NCBI RefSeq assembly: GCF_900114155.1
Contig: NZ_FOSC01000001.1
Span: 310,001-374,000, forward strand
Direction of reading: 5' to 3'
DNA length: 64,000 bases
Source of the DNA: Marinobacter persicus
GTDB taxonomy: Bacteria; Pseudomonadota; Gammaproteobacteria; Pseudomonadales; Oleiphilaceae
Made by a program: the position numbers and the translations under genes. Below are positions 10,372-19,539 of the stretch, piece by piece (the stretch's first letter is position 1; the number at the start of each line of letters is the position of its first letter). The notes beneath the pieces are model-generated. The model was not told the DNA's origin. It did not search any database and saw only the letters and a program-made list of their open reading frames with translations.

Positions 10372-10465
10372 TGTGGGTTGGCTTCACGGGACACGCTGTG
10401 GATACGTCCCTGTACGCTTGACTGCAGCATCCATGCTGCAGACAGTCCCGTGAAGCCAACCCACA
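10372..10465 (-). repeat. Palindromic element, copy 1 (orn side)
   Basis: Arms 10372-10392 and 10445-10465 are perfect 21-nt inverted repeats around a 52-nt core. Read on the minus strand, the core contains hairpin 1 (CTGCAGC-ATGGAT-GCTGCAG) and hairpin 2 (loop AGGGAC closed by TAC/GTA). It then ends in ACAGCGT, like the other copies. It is two bases shorter than copies 2, 3 and 5 because hairpin 1 has a 7-bp stem instead of 8. Its second loop differs in sequence but keeps the CANGGAYG pattern (CAGGGACG). It lies about 50 nt upstream of the orn start and is co-oriented with orn. Confidence 0.85.
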
Positions 10466-10508
10466 CCCGCACGCTTGGACAAAGTGCATTCCGCACCATG
10501 ATTCGACT

Positions 10509-10536
10509 TAATAAGTTCAAAACCATTTTACGGCAA
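10509..10536 (-). promoter_or_regulatory. Candidate sigma-70 promoter for orn
   Basis: On the minus strand TTGCCG (10536-10531) and TTATTA (10514-10509) are 16 nt apart, a fair -35/-10 pair. Transcription would begin near 10502 and give orn a leader of about 180 nt that includes palindromic element 1. This rests on pattern matching only. Confidence 0.35.
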
Positions 10537-10613
10537 TTCAACGGAAGCATTGCTGAATGACGCCCGCGACGGCAGAGCCATCATTAGCGAATAGCAGTTT
10601 GATCGAAAGCGCT

Positions 10614-10713
10614 GGGCGGGTAGGCCTTCCCAGGAGTATCTGAAGCCATGGATGGCTTCAGCTAAGCGCACATGGATGTGCTCGTAGCGTCTCCTGGGAA
10701 GGCCTACCCGCCC
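10614..10713 (+). repeat. Palindromic element, copy 2 (rsgA side)
   Basis: Arms 10614-10636 and 10691-10713 are 23-nt perfect inverted repeats; with one G-T wobble the pairing extends to 10609-10718. The 54-nt core (10637-10690) holds hairpin 1 (CTGAAGCC-ATGGAT-GGCTTCAG) and hairpin 2 (GCAC-ATGGAT-GTGC), both with the same ATGGAT hexaloop. It is about 115 nt upstream of the rsgA start and co-oriented with rsgA. With copy 1 it forms a head-to-head pair separated by 148 nt. Confidence 0.9.
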
Positions 10714-10829
10714 GGCGCGCACCGCTAAACTTGCAGTCTTACAATACCCAAGCGAGCACCGAAGTTAACCCATTGTCCATGATTCACGTATCATGTGTCA
10801 CACCACTTCCCCGGAAAACGTGCAAGCAA

Positions 10830-11885
10830 ATGGCCAAACGCAGACTGAACAAACGCCAGCAGTGGCGTATCGAAAAAATCCAGAAAGAGCGCGCCAGCCG
10901 TGCTGCCCGCAAGGAAAAAGTGGTTCAGGAGCAGGCCGAGGCCGGCGAACTGGGAGCCGAGCAGGAAGGGCTGGTCATTGCCCACTTTGGCCAGCAACTG
11001 GATATCGAGGCGCTGGAAGGAGAGGATGCCGGACAGGTATTCCGGTGTTTTGTGCGGGCCAACATCGACAGCCTGGTGACCGGCGACAAGGTGATCTGGC
11101 GACCGGGCAAGAGCGAGACCGGGGTGATTGTGGCCCGCTGCGACCGGGGGAATCTGCTACAGCGGCCGGACAATTTCGGGGCGCTGAAGCCGGTGGCAGC
11201 GAACATTGATCACATCATTCTGGTGATCGCGCCCGAGCCGGAGCCCCACGACAACCTGATTGACCGCTACCTGGTGGCCTCCGAAACCGCAGACATACCG
11301 GCGGTTATCCTGCTCAACAAGACCGACCTGATAGACGACCACAACCGCGACCACATCGACACCCTCATGGCCCGTTATCAGAGGCTGGGCTATGAGGTGG
11401 TGCGCACATCTGCCGCGAACAGCCAGACCTCGCCGGCGCCGGAGGTAGAAGCACTGGTTCGGGACAAAACCAGTGTGTTTGTGGGCCAGTCCGGGGTGGG
11501 CAAGTCATCGATCATCCAGACGCTGCTGCCGGATGAACACTTGCGAGTGGGCGCGGTGTCGCAGAGTACTGGCAAGGGTGTTCACACCACCACTACAGCG
11601 AAGCTGTTTCACCTGCCCATGGGCGGTGCACTGATTGATTCACCGGGCATTCGGGAGTTCGGCCTGTGGCACATGACGCCACAGGAACTGGAATACGGTT
11701 TTCGGGAGATTCGTCCGCTGATTGGCCTGTGCAAGTTCCGCAACTGCCGGCACATGGGTGACCCGGGCTGCGCACTGGATGCCGCCGCCGAGTCGGGGGA
11801 AATTTCACCGGAGCGGCTGAAAAGCTTTCATCGCATTCTGCACGACATGGCCGAGCAGAATGCGCGCGGGCTCAAGCTGTCCTGA
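10830..11885 (+). CDS. rsgA: Small ribosomal subunit biogenesis GTPase RsgA
   Basis: A 351-residue circularly permuted GTPase that matures the 30S subunit. An OB-fold (about 35-110) precedes the G domain, whose motifs appear in permuted order: LNKTDL (G4) first, then GQSGVGKSSIIQTLL (G1) and DSPGIREF (G3). The C-terminal zinc finger reads CKFRNCRHMGDPGCAL. I chose ATG 10830 (MAKRRLNKRQQWRIEKIQ), the conserved basic N-terminus; the frame is open for 33 more codons upstream, without conserved features. It is divergent from orn, as in E. coli. Confidence 0.96.
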   Translation: MAKRRLNKRQQWRIEKIQKERASRAARKEKVVQEQAEAGELGAEQEGLVIAHFGQQLDIEALEGEDAGQVFRCFVRANIDSLVTGDKVIWRPGKSETGVIVARCDRGNLLQRPDNFGALKPVAANIDHIILVIAPEPEPHDNLIDRYLVASETADIPAVILLNKTDLIDDHNRDHIDTLMARYQRLGYEVVRTSAANSQTSPAPEVEALVRDKTSVFVGQSGVGKSSIIQTLLPDEHLRVGAVSQSTGKGVHTTTTAKLFHLPMGGALIDSPGIREFGLWHMTPQELEYGFREIRPLIGLCKFRNCRHMGDPGCALDAAAESGEISPERLKSFHRILHDMAEQNARGLKLS

Positions 11886-11913
11886 TAAAACCGCCAGGCG
11901 CCCTGCCGGCTCG

Positions 11914-12873
11914 TTACCAGTTGAGCTCGCCTTCTTCAGGCTCGTCCGGAGCCTGGAACCAGTCGCCCCCCTCCAACTGCTCCGTCGCCTGCTGCTGATC
12001 TTCCTCGCTCGGCTCCGTCAGATCAATCAATGGCCTGTCCGAGCGCGAGGCATCGCTCTGGATGTCGTCAGCGGTTTTCTTGTTCAGCACGATAATCGAG
12101 ATGCGCCGGTTTACCGGGGCCTGCGGGTTTTCCTTGTCGAACAGCACCGAGTCACTCAGGCCCACCACCCGGCCAATCTGCTCCGGGCGCACGCCACCGG
12201 CCACCAGGGCCCGGCGCGCCGTGTTGGCCCGGTCGGCTGACAGCTCCCAGTTGGTGTAACCGGGGCGACCACTGAACGGTGTGGCATCGGTGTGGCCAGT
12301 GATGCTGAGTTTGTTGTTAACCGAGCCCAGGGTCTTGGCCAGTTCAAACAGGATGTCCTGGGAGTAGTACTTGAGTTCGTCCCGGCCGCTGTCGAACATG
12401 GGCCGGCCGGAGCGGTCGACGATCTGTATGCGCAGGCCCTCGTCGGTGATGTCAATCAGCAGCTGGTCCTTGAACTCCTGCAGGGTTTCACTCTGCTCGA
12501 TGCGCTCGTTCAGCTCCTGGAACAGCTCTTCCATCCGCCGCTGCTCAAGGGTTTCGGACAACTCGTCCACGGTCTCGTCTTCAAGCTGAATCTGGTTCGT
12601 GGCTTCATCCTGAGGCGTTTCGTCCACCACCGAAGCGCTGCCCCCCATATCAACCGGGTTGGGTGAACCACCCTCGGTAAAACCGACCGGGTCCTTGAAG
12701 TAACTCGACACCGCCAGCTTCTGTTCCGGCGTGGCGGTCGCGGTCAGCCACATCACCAGAAAGAACGCCATCATGGCAGTGGCGAAGTCGGCAAAGGCGA
12801 CCTTCCACGAGCCACCATGATGGCCGGCGACCACCTTTTTCTTGCGCTTGATGATTATCGGCTGCTCTTCCAC
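11914..12873 (-). CDS. motB: Flagellar motor stator protein MotB
   Basis: A 319-residue stator subunit. A basic cytoplasmic tail (KRKKKV) precedes the single membrane helix FADFATAMMAFFLVMWLTA, which contains the ion-binding Asp. A linker and a C-terminal OmpA-like peptidoglycan-binding domain follow (about 145-265: ITGHTDATPF, NWELSADRANTARR, NRRISIIVL). The start is GTG at 12873, chosen because GGAG lies 6 nt upstream and the conserved EEQPIIIKRKKK tail follows at once. The C-terminus has an acidic extension. It follows motA by 33 nt, forming a stator operon apart from the main flagellar genes. Confidence 0.95.
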   Translation of the reverse strand: MEEQPIIIKRKKKVVAGHHGGSWKVAFADFATAMMAFFLVMWLTATATPEQKLAVSSYFKDPVGFTEGGSPNPVDMGGSASVVDETPQDEATNQIQLEDETVDELSETLEQRRMEELFQELNERIEQSETLQEFKDQLLIDITDEGLRIQIVDRSGRPMFDSGRDELKYYSQDILFELAKTLGSVNNKLSITGHTDATPFSGRPGYTNWELSADRANTARRALVAGGVRPEQIGRVVGLSDSVLFDKENPQAPVNRRISIIVLNKKTADDIQSDASRSDRPLIDLTEPSEEDQQQATEQLEGGDWFQAPDEPEEGELNW

Positions 12874-12906
12874 GCCTTACTCCGTCGTGCCCGGGGGTGC
12901 CGGTGG

Positions 12907-13758
12907 TTACTTGGACCGAACGTGGTCGTTCAGTTCCTGGAACCCGGGCCGTTTGTCGGTGGGCAGGGCCTTTCGGCCAAACTCAATGGCCATCTGCGGG
13001 GCCTGTCCGGAAACCGTAGCCACCACCGCCGATTTAACGCAGTCGTAGGCTTTCAGTTCGTACTTGGCGGAATGCTCCAGGGCGATGGCCGTGGGGCCGA
13101 CAAAACCATAGCCCATCCAGATACCCAGGAAGGTACCCACCAGGGCGGCCGCCACGCTCAGGCCGATTTTCTCCGGACCTTCGGACATGTAGTTCATGGT
13201 GATCACGATACCCAGCACCGCCGCCACGATACCCAGGCCCGGCAGGGCATCGGCAATCTTATTGACAGCGTGGGAGGGCTCTTCGAGTTCGTGCTGACGG
13301 CTCTCGATTTCGTTCTCCATCATGCCCTCGAGCTCATGTGCCGCCATATTGCCGGTACTGATAATGCGCAGGTAATCGGTAATAAAGTCCAGCAGATGCT
13401 TTGACTTCATCACCGCCGGATAGCGGGTGAAAATCTGGCTGGATTCCGGGTTATCGATGTCTTCCTCAATCGCCATCACCCCCTGCTTTCGTGATTTATC
13501 GAAGATCTCGTACAACAGGCTCAGAAGGTCCATGTAATAGGACTTGTTGTACGGAGAACCGGTGAGCAGCCGCACCACTCCCTGTCCCACTTCCTTAACC
13601 GTGTGCATGGGGTTGGCGATGATGAAGGAGCCCACGGCAGCACCGCCGATAATCAGCACTTCCGTCGGTTGCCACAGCACGGCGAGGTTCCCCCCGTGCA
13701 GCACATAGCCACCCAGAACACTGGCAACAACAATTACAGCACCAATAATCAACAACAT
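12907..13758 (-). CDS. motA: Flagellar motor stator protein MotA
   Basis: A 283-residue MotA with four membrane helices: about 3-22, 32-52, 170-190 and 200-222. The conserved cytoplasmic loop lies between helices 2 and 3, and PGLGIVAAVLGIVITMNY marks helix 3. It couples proton flow to flagellar rotation together with MotB. I start it at ATG 13758 (MLLIIGAVIVVASVLGGYV), matching E. coli MotA; a GTG at 13773 would add five residues, and its upstream bases look no worse as a ribosome site. The start is therefore uncertain by 15 nt. Confidence 0.95.
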   Translation of the reverse strand: MLLIIGAVIVVASVLGGYVLHGGNLAVLWQPTEVLIIGGAAVGSFIIANPMHTVKEVGQGVVRLLTGSPYNKSYYMDLLSLLYEIFDKSRKQGVMAIEEDIDNPESSQIFTRYPAVMKSKHLLDFITDYLRIISTGNMAAHELEGMMENEIESRQHELEEPSHAVNKIADALPGLGIVAAVLGIVITMNYMSEGPEKIGLSVAAALVGTFLGIWMGYGFVGPTAIALEHSAKYELKAYDCVKSAVVATVSGQAPQMAIEFGRKALPTDKRPGFQELNDHVRSK

Positions 13759-13902
13759 GGGATCAACACACACCTTTGTTCCGGTTAAGGAGACCGATCA
13801 TAGCAAGCCTCTGCCATGACCGCGAAGCCCTGAAAAGCATTTCTATCGACCGGTTACAATTTGATAAACTTACCGGCCGTTTTAACGTAAGAGATGTTCC
13901 GA

Positions 13903-14793
13903 ATGCTTGATAAGCTGTTTGTTTTCAGCCAGTACCTTACCCCGCAACTGGCGATTTCCCATCTGGCCGGCCGCCTGGCCGACAGCGCCAGAGCCTCCGG
14001 TTTGAGGCGCCGGGTGATCAAATGGTTTATCGGCCGTTACGGCGTAAACATGAGCGAGGCCGCCGAGCCGGACTTCACCGCCTACCCGACGTTCAACGCC
14101 TTCTTCACCCGGGCGCTCAAAGACGGCGCCCGGCCGATCGATGGAGGTGATGACGTTTTCGTCAGCCCGGTGGATGGTACGATCAGCCAGCTCGGACAGG
14201 TCAATCAGGATCGTGTTTTCCAGGCCAAGGGCCAGTCATTCAGCCTGTTCGAGCTGCTGGGTGGCAGCCCCGAGCGGGCGACCCCCTTCACCGACGGCGA
14301 GTTTGCCACCCTGTACCTGTCGCCAAGCGACTACCACCGCATTCACATGCCCATGGCAGGCACCTTGAAAGAGATGGTGTATGTGCCCGGCAAGCTGTTT
14401 TCGGTTAACCCGACCACCGCCGACAACGTGCCCAACCTGTTCGCCCGCAACGAACGGGTGGTGTGCATCTTCGACACCGATGCCGGACCGATGGCGCTGG
14501 TACTGGTAGGCGCCATGATTGTCGGCAGCGTGGAAACCACCTGGGCCGGCATTGTGGCTCCCAACCCTCACCAGGTCAGCCACTGGCACTACCAGGGCGA
14601 TGACGCACCGCGTTTCGAGAAAGGCGAAGAAATGGGCCGCTTCCGCCTGGGGTCAACCGTTATCGCGGTGATGCCACAAGGATCTGTGCAGTGGAACAGA
14701 GAACAGACAGCCAGCAAAACCGTGCGTCTGGGCGAAGCCTTTGGCACGCTTTCCGGGCTTTCAAAGTCAGGCCCGATCGGCGGGGAAAGCTAA
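13903..14793 (+). CDS. psd: Phosphatidylserine decarboxylase proenzyme Psd
   Basis: A 296-residue proenzyme that makes phosphatidylethanolamine at the inner membrane. The pyruvoyl-forming cleavage motif LGST occurs in FRLGSTVIAVMP near residue 252. SPVDGTISQLG and the YLSPSDYHRIHMP block with its catalytic His are visible. I prefer ATG 13903 (MLDKLFVFSQYLTPQ) over ATG 13894 because AAGAG then sits at a usable distance. The 3' end overlaps the convergent epmA by 27 bp, so the tails of both proteins are encoded on opposite strands of the same bases. Confidence 0.95.
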   Translation: MLDKLFVFSQYLTPQLAISHLAGRLADSARASGLRRRVIKWFIGRYGVNMSEAAEPDFTAYPTFNAFFTRALKDGARPIDGGDDVFVSPVDGTISQLGQVNQDRVFQAKGQSFSLFELLGGSPERATPFTDGEFATLYLSPSDYHRIHMPMAGTLKEMVYVPGKLFSVNPTTADNVPNLFARNERVVCIFDTDAGPMALVLVGAMIVGSVETTWAGIVAPNPHQVSHWHYQGDDAPRFEKGEEMGRFRLGSTVIAVMPQGSVQWNREQTASKTVRLGEAFGTLSGLSKSGPIGGES

Positions 14794-15738
14794 CACTTCG
14801 TCAATCGAGCCGGCGCCCACTTTCAGCATTAACAGGCGGTCCAGACCCAGAGCCACCCCGGAACAGGCAGGCAAACCGGCTTCCAGCGCGGCCAGCAGAC
14901 GCCCATCCACGGGCATGTCGGCTTTCCCGTTCGCCCGACGCTGGCGATTGTCCGCCTCGAACCGCCGCTTCTGCTCCTCGGCGTCTGTCAGTTCCCAGTA
15001 ACCGTTACACAACTCCAGCCCGTTGATATACAACTCGAACCGATGGGCCACCGGGTAGCCGTCGTCTGGGGACACCCGCGCCAGGGCCGCCTGCGAGGCT
15101 GGATAACGGGTAATAAACACCGGTCGCTTGCGGCCCAGTTCCGGCTCCACGCGAAAACTCATCACCAGGTCCAGGCAGCCATCACGACCCAGCCCCGCCA
15201 GTTGTTCAGGCTCCAGCCACCGCTGGCAGTACCGGCCCAGGTCATGGTCGGTAATGGTCATGGGATCAAAGCCGGCGTAGCGCCGAACCGCTTCACGGTA
15301 CGGCAACTGATCAGGTTCCGGACATTCAAGCCACTGGCACACCAGATCACCCACCTCGGCCATCAGTTGCTGATCGGTAAACCCTTCCCGGTACCACTCG
15401 AGCATGGAAAATTCAGGATTGTGTCGGCGCCCCCGCTCACCCTTGCGGAAGACCCGTGCCACCTGGTAAATCGACCCGGCACCGGCAGCCAGAAGCCGCT
15501 TCATGTGGTATTCGGGGGAGGTCTGCAGCCACCAGGAAGGTGACGGCCCGGCATCAGGAAAGGCGGGAATACCATCCAGATTCACATCCGTCACGCCAAA
15601 GCGACCCAGCACCGGTGTCTCCACTTCCATGACCTGCCGGCGCGCAAAAAAGCCGCGCACGTATTGCAGTTGCCGTGCGCGGCTTTTCAGCGTTTCCAGT
15701 GAAGCGGTGGGCTGCCAGTCAGAAGCAGACACACTCAA
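14767..15738 (-). CDS. epmA: EF-P--(R)-beta-lysine ligase EpmA
   Basis: A 323-residue class II lysyl-tRNA-synthetase paralogue without the anticodon-binding domain; it attaches (R)-beta-lysine to Lys34 of EF-P. Class II motifs are visible: motif 2 region RVFRKGERGRRHNPEFSMLEWY and motif 3 GVALGLDRLLML. The annotated start is TTG 15738 directly after efp (6-nt gap). GTG at 15732 is an equally good choice, and there is no nearby ATG. It forms an efp-epmA operon. Confidence 0.94.
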   Translation of the reverse strand: MSVSASDWQPTASLETLKSRARQLQYVRGFFARRQVMEVETPVLGRFGVTDVNLDGIPAFPDAGPSPSWWLQTSPEYHMKRLLAAGAGSIYQVARVFRKGERGRRHNPEFSMLEWYREGFTDQQLMAEVGDLVCQWLECPEPDQLPYREAVRRYAGFDPMTITDHDLGRYCQRWLEPEQLAGLGRDGCLDLVMSFRVEPELGRKRPVFITRYPASQAALARVSPDDGYPVAHRFELYINGLELCNGYWELTDAEEQKRRFEADNRQRRANGKADMPVDGRLLAALEAGLPACSGVALGLDRLLMLKVGAGSIDEVLAFPADRA

Positions 15739-15744
15739 GCTCGA

Positions 15745-16320
15745 TCAGCTGCTTTTGACACGGCTGACGTATTCGCCAGTACGGGTATCCACCTTCAGCA
15801 CTTCGCCAATGGTGATAAACAGGGGCACATTCACCACCGCGCCGGTGGACAGGGTCGCCGGCTTGGAGCCGCCCTGGGCGGTGTCACCCTTCATGCCCGG
15901 ATCAGTGTCGACCACTTCCAGCTCAACAAAGTTCGGCGGGGTGACCGACAAAGGCGCATCGTTGTAAAGAGTGACGGTGTACTTGTCCTGCTCCTTGAGC
16001 CACTTGACGGTATCGCCAACGGCTTTTTCGCTGGCCGGATACTGCTCAAAGGAGCCGTCGGTCATCATGAAGTACCAGAACTCGCCATCGGAATACAGGT
16101 ATTCCATTTCCAGCTCGACCACATCGGCCGCTTCCAGGCTCTCACCGGACTTGAAAGTGCGCTCCCAGACCCGGTTGGTCATCAGGTTGCGCAGTTTCAC
16201 CCGGTTGAACGCCTGGCCCTTGCCCGGCTTGACGAATTCGTTCTCCAGCATGATGCAGGGATCGCCATCCAGCAAAACCTTGAGACCGCTGCGAAATTCG
16301 TTGGTAGAATATGAAGCCAT
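15745..16320 (-). CDS. efp: Translation elongation factor P
   Basis: A 191-residue EF-P that relieves ribosome stalling at polyproline. The modification site is Lys34 in VKPGKGQAF, as in species using EpmA/EpmB beta-lysylation. The three beta-barrel domains are complete, and [33 protein letters not shown] is split in the usual way across domains II and III. The start is ATG 16320 ([20 protein letters not shown]); longer open frame upstream overlaps the divergent epmB and is not used. Only 45 bp separate it from epmB. Confidence 0.97.
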   Translation of the reverse strand: MASYSTNEFRSGLKVLLDGDPCIMLENEFVKPGKGQAFNRVKLRNLMTNRVWERTFKSGESLEAADVVELEMEYLYSDGEFWYFMMTDGSFEQYPASEKAVGDTVKWLKEQDKYTVTLYNDAPLSVTPPNFVELEVVDTDPGMKGDTAQGGSKPATLSTGAVVNVPLFITIGEVLKVDTRTGEYVSRVKSS

Positions 16321-16365
16321 GAGATGTTCACCTGACGTAATGTCGTTTAAATTTGAAAGGGCGCT

Positions 16366-17436
16366 ATGATACAGCGAACCCCTGCCCGTATAGAAGCCCG
16401 CAATGAGCCGGCCGGCCATGCACCCCGCACGGCAAGGCTCCATATCCCTGAACCGGACGCCAGTTGGCAGCGCCTCCTGGCCAGCGCCGTCACCCGCCCG
16501 GAGCAATTGCTGGCCCGCCTGAAGCTGCCCGCCGATGCCTGGCTGGCGGGCGCCGAGGCCGGTCACGGGCTATTCAGCATCCGGGTACCGGAGCCATTCA
16601 TCCAGCGTATGGAGCCCGGCAACCCAAACGACCCTCTCTTGCGCCAGGTGTTGCCGCTGGCCGAGGAAACGGCCCGGGCGCCGGGTTTTGTCACCGACCC
16701 GCTGGCCGAAGATGGCGCCGTGGCAACCACCGGATTGATCAGAAAGTATCGCAGCCGGGCGCTGCTGATGGTCACCGGCCAGTGCGCCATCAACTGCCGC
16801 TACTGCTTCCGCCGGCACTTTCCCTATGCCGACCACCGCCTTGGGCCGGACGACCGCCGGCAGATCGCCGATACACTGACAGCTGACCAGGACATCAACG
16901 AGGTTATCTTCAGTGGCGGCGACCCCCTGGCAGCCAGCGACAAGCTGCTGGCCCAGTGGTCGCAACTGCTCGAAGACATCCCCCATATTCGCCGGCTGCG
17001 CATTCACTCACGCCTGCCGGTGGTCATCCCCCAACGGGTAGACAGCTCGCTGCTGGCCTGGCTTTCCGCCAGCCGCCTGCAAAAAATACTGGTGATCCAC
17101 GTCAATCATCCTGCCGAAATTGACGAACCCACCCGTGCCGCCCTGGCCAGGCTGAGGGGCGCCGGTGTTACCCTGCTGAACCAGAGCGTAATCCTGCAGG
17201 GCGTGAATGATGACACCGACACCCTGATTGAGCTCAGCGAGACCCTGTTTGACGCCGGCGTCATGCCCTACTACCTGCACGCTTTTGATCCGGTGCAAGG
17301 CGCCCATCATTTTGATGTCAGCGATGATCACGCCAAGGCTCTGGTGCGTGGCATGATGGATCGGCTGCCCGGCTTTCTGGTGCCCCGGCTGGTCAGGGAA
17401 CTGCCGGGGGAAACCAGCAAGACCCCCCTGCTCTAG
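16366..17436 (+). CDS. epmB: EF-P (R)-beta-lysylation protein EpmB (lysine 2,3-aminomutase)
   Basis: A 356-residue radical SAM enzyme that converts (S)-lysine to (R)-beta-lysine for EF-P modification. The cluster-binding cysteines are C140, C144 and C147 in [17 protein letters not shown]. The SAM-site motif FSGGDPL and the PLP-lysine region ([12 protein letters not shown]) fit the family. The start is ATG 16366, with AAGGG 5 nt upstream. It is divergent from efp. I see no epmC (hydroxylase) gene nearby. Confidence 0.95.
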   Translation: MIQRTPARIEARNEPAGHAPRTARLHIPEPDASWQRLLASAVTRPEQLLARLKLPADAWLAGAEAGHGLFSIRVPEPFIQRMEPGNPNDPLLRQVLPLAEETARAPGFVTDPLAEDGAVATTGLIRKYRSRALLMVTGQCAINCRYCFRRHFPYADHRLGPDDRRQIADTLTADQDINEVIFSGGDPLAASDKLLAQWSQLLEDIPHIRRLRIHSRLPVVIPQRVDSSLLAWLSASRLQKILVIHVNHPAEIDEPTRAALARLRGAGVTLLNQSVILQGVNDDTDTLIELSETLFDAGVMPYYLHAFDPVQGAHHFDVSDDHAKALVRGMMDRLPGFLVPRLVRELPGETSKTPLL

Positions 17437-17592
17437 CGTTCCCCGCACAGCGATGCAAGTGCTTGTCGGTTCGCTTTTTTTCGCCGTTTTGCTATTCTGA
17501 TTTTCACTACTAATCAATCATTACGGCCTTTCTTTTTAAGCGTTTTCGGATGACGTGAATCGGGAAAGGTCGCCGGATGGTGGCGTCAAGAC

Positions 17593-19419
17593 ATGGAAGG
17601 AATGGAAAAGCCGGATCTCCAGGTGCCGGAACAAAAGACAGCCAGCCTGTCGTTTTGTGAAACCACACCCAAGGCGTTCCGCCAGTGGGCCGGGCAACTG
17701 CCCATGGTCAACACCGGCGAGGCGTCCCGGCAGCTTTACCATGCCATTCTGGAGCTGAACCAGGTATTCCTGGCCCCACAACAGCGCCTGCAGCTTCTGG
17801 AAATCATCCGTGACAAGATTCACTTTGTCTGCGAGGAGCTGTCCCGCCATTTTTTGGGCCTGGCCATTGCCCTGCCGGAAAAACAGCGGAAGATCGCCAA
17901 TCTGGCCCAGGCCCTGCAGCTGCACCTGGCCAACGGCTACAAACTGTGCCTGCTGGAGTTCCTCGATAACGGCGGCATCGAAAAACACCGCAAGCCGGTC
18001 GCCACCGCGACTCACCGGATCATTGCCGAACTGGGAGCGACGATTCTCCGCGCCCATCAGCTGTACTGCCCGAGCCCCCGGCGCAGCTGGCTGGAATGTC
18101 ACCATCTGTACCGGTTCGCCTGGCAGCAGGGCCTGCTGGACCAGAGCGTGGAAGACAACACCCTGAACCACCAGCCGGCCACCACCATTGCCGCTGATTA
18201 CAAGCGGATTCTGCTGCTCGGCTGCGCCCGGCCCAACCAGTTGCGCCAGAACGAGCTGACCCAGGTGTACGATCTGTTTGAAACCTGGGCCCGCCATGGC
18301 CAGTGTGGCCCGGAGGCCGACGAACACAGCCTGTTCGTGGTTAACCCGCAGCAGGACAAACCGCCGGTATACCGCAGCCTGCTGGACAAGACACCGGAAG
18401 AGTCCTGGTACGGGTTCGATACCACGGTCCTGTCCGGCTATCTCACCGAAATACTGCAGGCCAGACGCGAACGCCGTCCCGGAGCCGGTAGCCAGCCGGG
18501 TATTCCGGTAGAGGTACCCGGCACCATCAGCGACAACCTGCTGACCCATTTAAGCCAGGCGCTGGGCATACTGGCCAAACGGAACTTCAACCGTATTGCC
18601 AGCCAGGGCACCCTGGAGCTTTGCGTGGGACTGAGCGCGACCCATTATTTTGTCGCCGGCGAGAAAACCTTCTCCGAGTTTCTCGAGGGCAATGAAAGCG
18701 ACCACCATTTGCAGGAAAACCTGTTTATCAAAAAAGCCAATGCCCCCAAGGATGCCTGGTCCCAGGCCCACGACACCGGGCCCAGCGAAGACCGCCTGCA
18801 TTCAGCCGAGACCCCCATTACCTTTCGCACCGGCTCCGGCAACCAGGCAGCAACCGAGGCCCGTCGCAACCGGCCGCAGTCGCACCAGACCCTGCTGATC
18901 AACACCAGCCCCGGTGGTTACTGCGTGGCCTGGGAACAGAATGTGCCGCCATCCCTGCAGGCCGGCGAGATTCTCGGGGTGCGCGAGCACAAATCGCACC
19001 CATGGAGCATCGCGGTGGTACGCTGGCTGCGCCAGATCAGGAACCAGGGCACCCAGTTGGGCATTGAGCTGCTGGCCCCGAGTGCCGCGCCCTGTGCGGT
19101 AAGATTGATCCAGAAAGTGGGGCAAAACAGCGAATACCTGCGCGGGCTCATGCTGCCGGAAATCAACGTGGTTAACCAGGCCGCCACGCTGGTCACACCG
19201 CGCATGCCGTTCCAGACCGGGCAGCGGATTTCACTGTTGCACGACGGCTGCGAAGACCACGCTCAATTGCTGAAAAAGGTCTCGGCCACCGGCAGCATCA
19301 GCCAGTTTGAGCTCAAGCTCTTCAGCTCGCAGCCGCTGGCGGGCACTTCGGACGCCCGGCCCTCTCCGGGCCAGCCAACAACCGACGATGAGTTTGACTC
19401 ATTATGGCCATCCTTGTGA
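17593..19419 (+). CDS. Conserved PilZ-like protein upstream of fimX
   Basis: A 608-residue protein at the position of the PA4958-type gene next to fimX in Pseudomonas. The N-terminal two thirds (about 20-400) are helical, with TPKAFRQWAGQLPMVNTGE at the front, and I assign them no function. The C-terminal part (about 415-520) resembles a PilZ cyclic-di-GMP domain: Arg-rich RRNRPQSHQ, then NTSPGG, which fits the NxSxxG PilZ signature, then strand-like IAVVRWLR and TQLGIELL. A gap of 120 nt separates it from fimX on the same strand, so it may act in the same type IV pilus/c-di-GMP pathway. The PilZ call is moderate. ATG 17602 is an alternative start. Confidence 0.75.
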   Translation: MEGMEKPDLQVPEQKTASLSFCETTPKAFRQWAGQLPMVNTGEASRQLYHAILELNQVFLAPQQRLQLLEIIRDKIHFVCEELSRHFLGLAIALPEKQRKIANLAQALQLHLANGYKLCLLEFLDNGGIEKHRKPVATATHRIIAELGATILRAHQLYCPSPRRSWLECHHLYRFAWQQGLLDQSVEDNTLNHQPATTIAADYKRILLLGCARPNQLRQNELTQVYDLFETWARHGQCGPEADEHSLFVVNPQQDKPPVYRSLLDKTPEESWYGFDTTVLSGYLTEILQARRERRPGAGSQPGIPVEVPGTISDNLLTHLSQALGILAKRNFNRIASQGTLELCVGLSATHYFVAGEKTFSEFLEGNESDHHLQENLFIKKANAPKDAWSQAHDTGPSEDRLHSAETPITFRTGSGNQAATEARRNRPQSHQTLLINTSPGGYCVAWEQNVPPSLQAGEILGVREHKSHPWSIAVVRWLRQIRNQGTQLGIELLAPSAAPCAVRLIQKVGQNSEYLRGLMLPEINVVNQAATLVTPRMPFQTGQRISLLHDGCEDHAQLLKKVSATGSISQFELKLFSSQPLAGTSDARPSPGQPTTDDEFDSLWPSL

Positions 19420-19539
19420 CGTACCCGGTTGTTATCCGTCGTCGGCCACTGCATTATGAGGCCATTAAATTTTGACCAGACAGTGCCCGGCACCCGGCGC
19501 CGGTAACCTGGCTCATGGGCACCACGAGATACCTTCGGA

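Noticed and set aside
10348-10829. CRISPR-like array in the orn/rsgA gap
   Set aside because: The repeats are palindromic, oppositely oriented and few, with differing arms. There is no regular spacer pattern and no cas gene.
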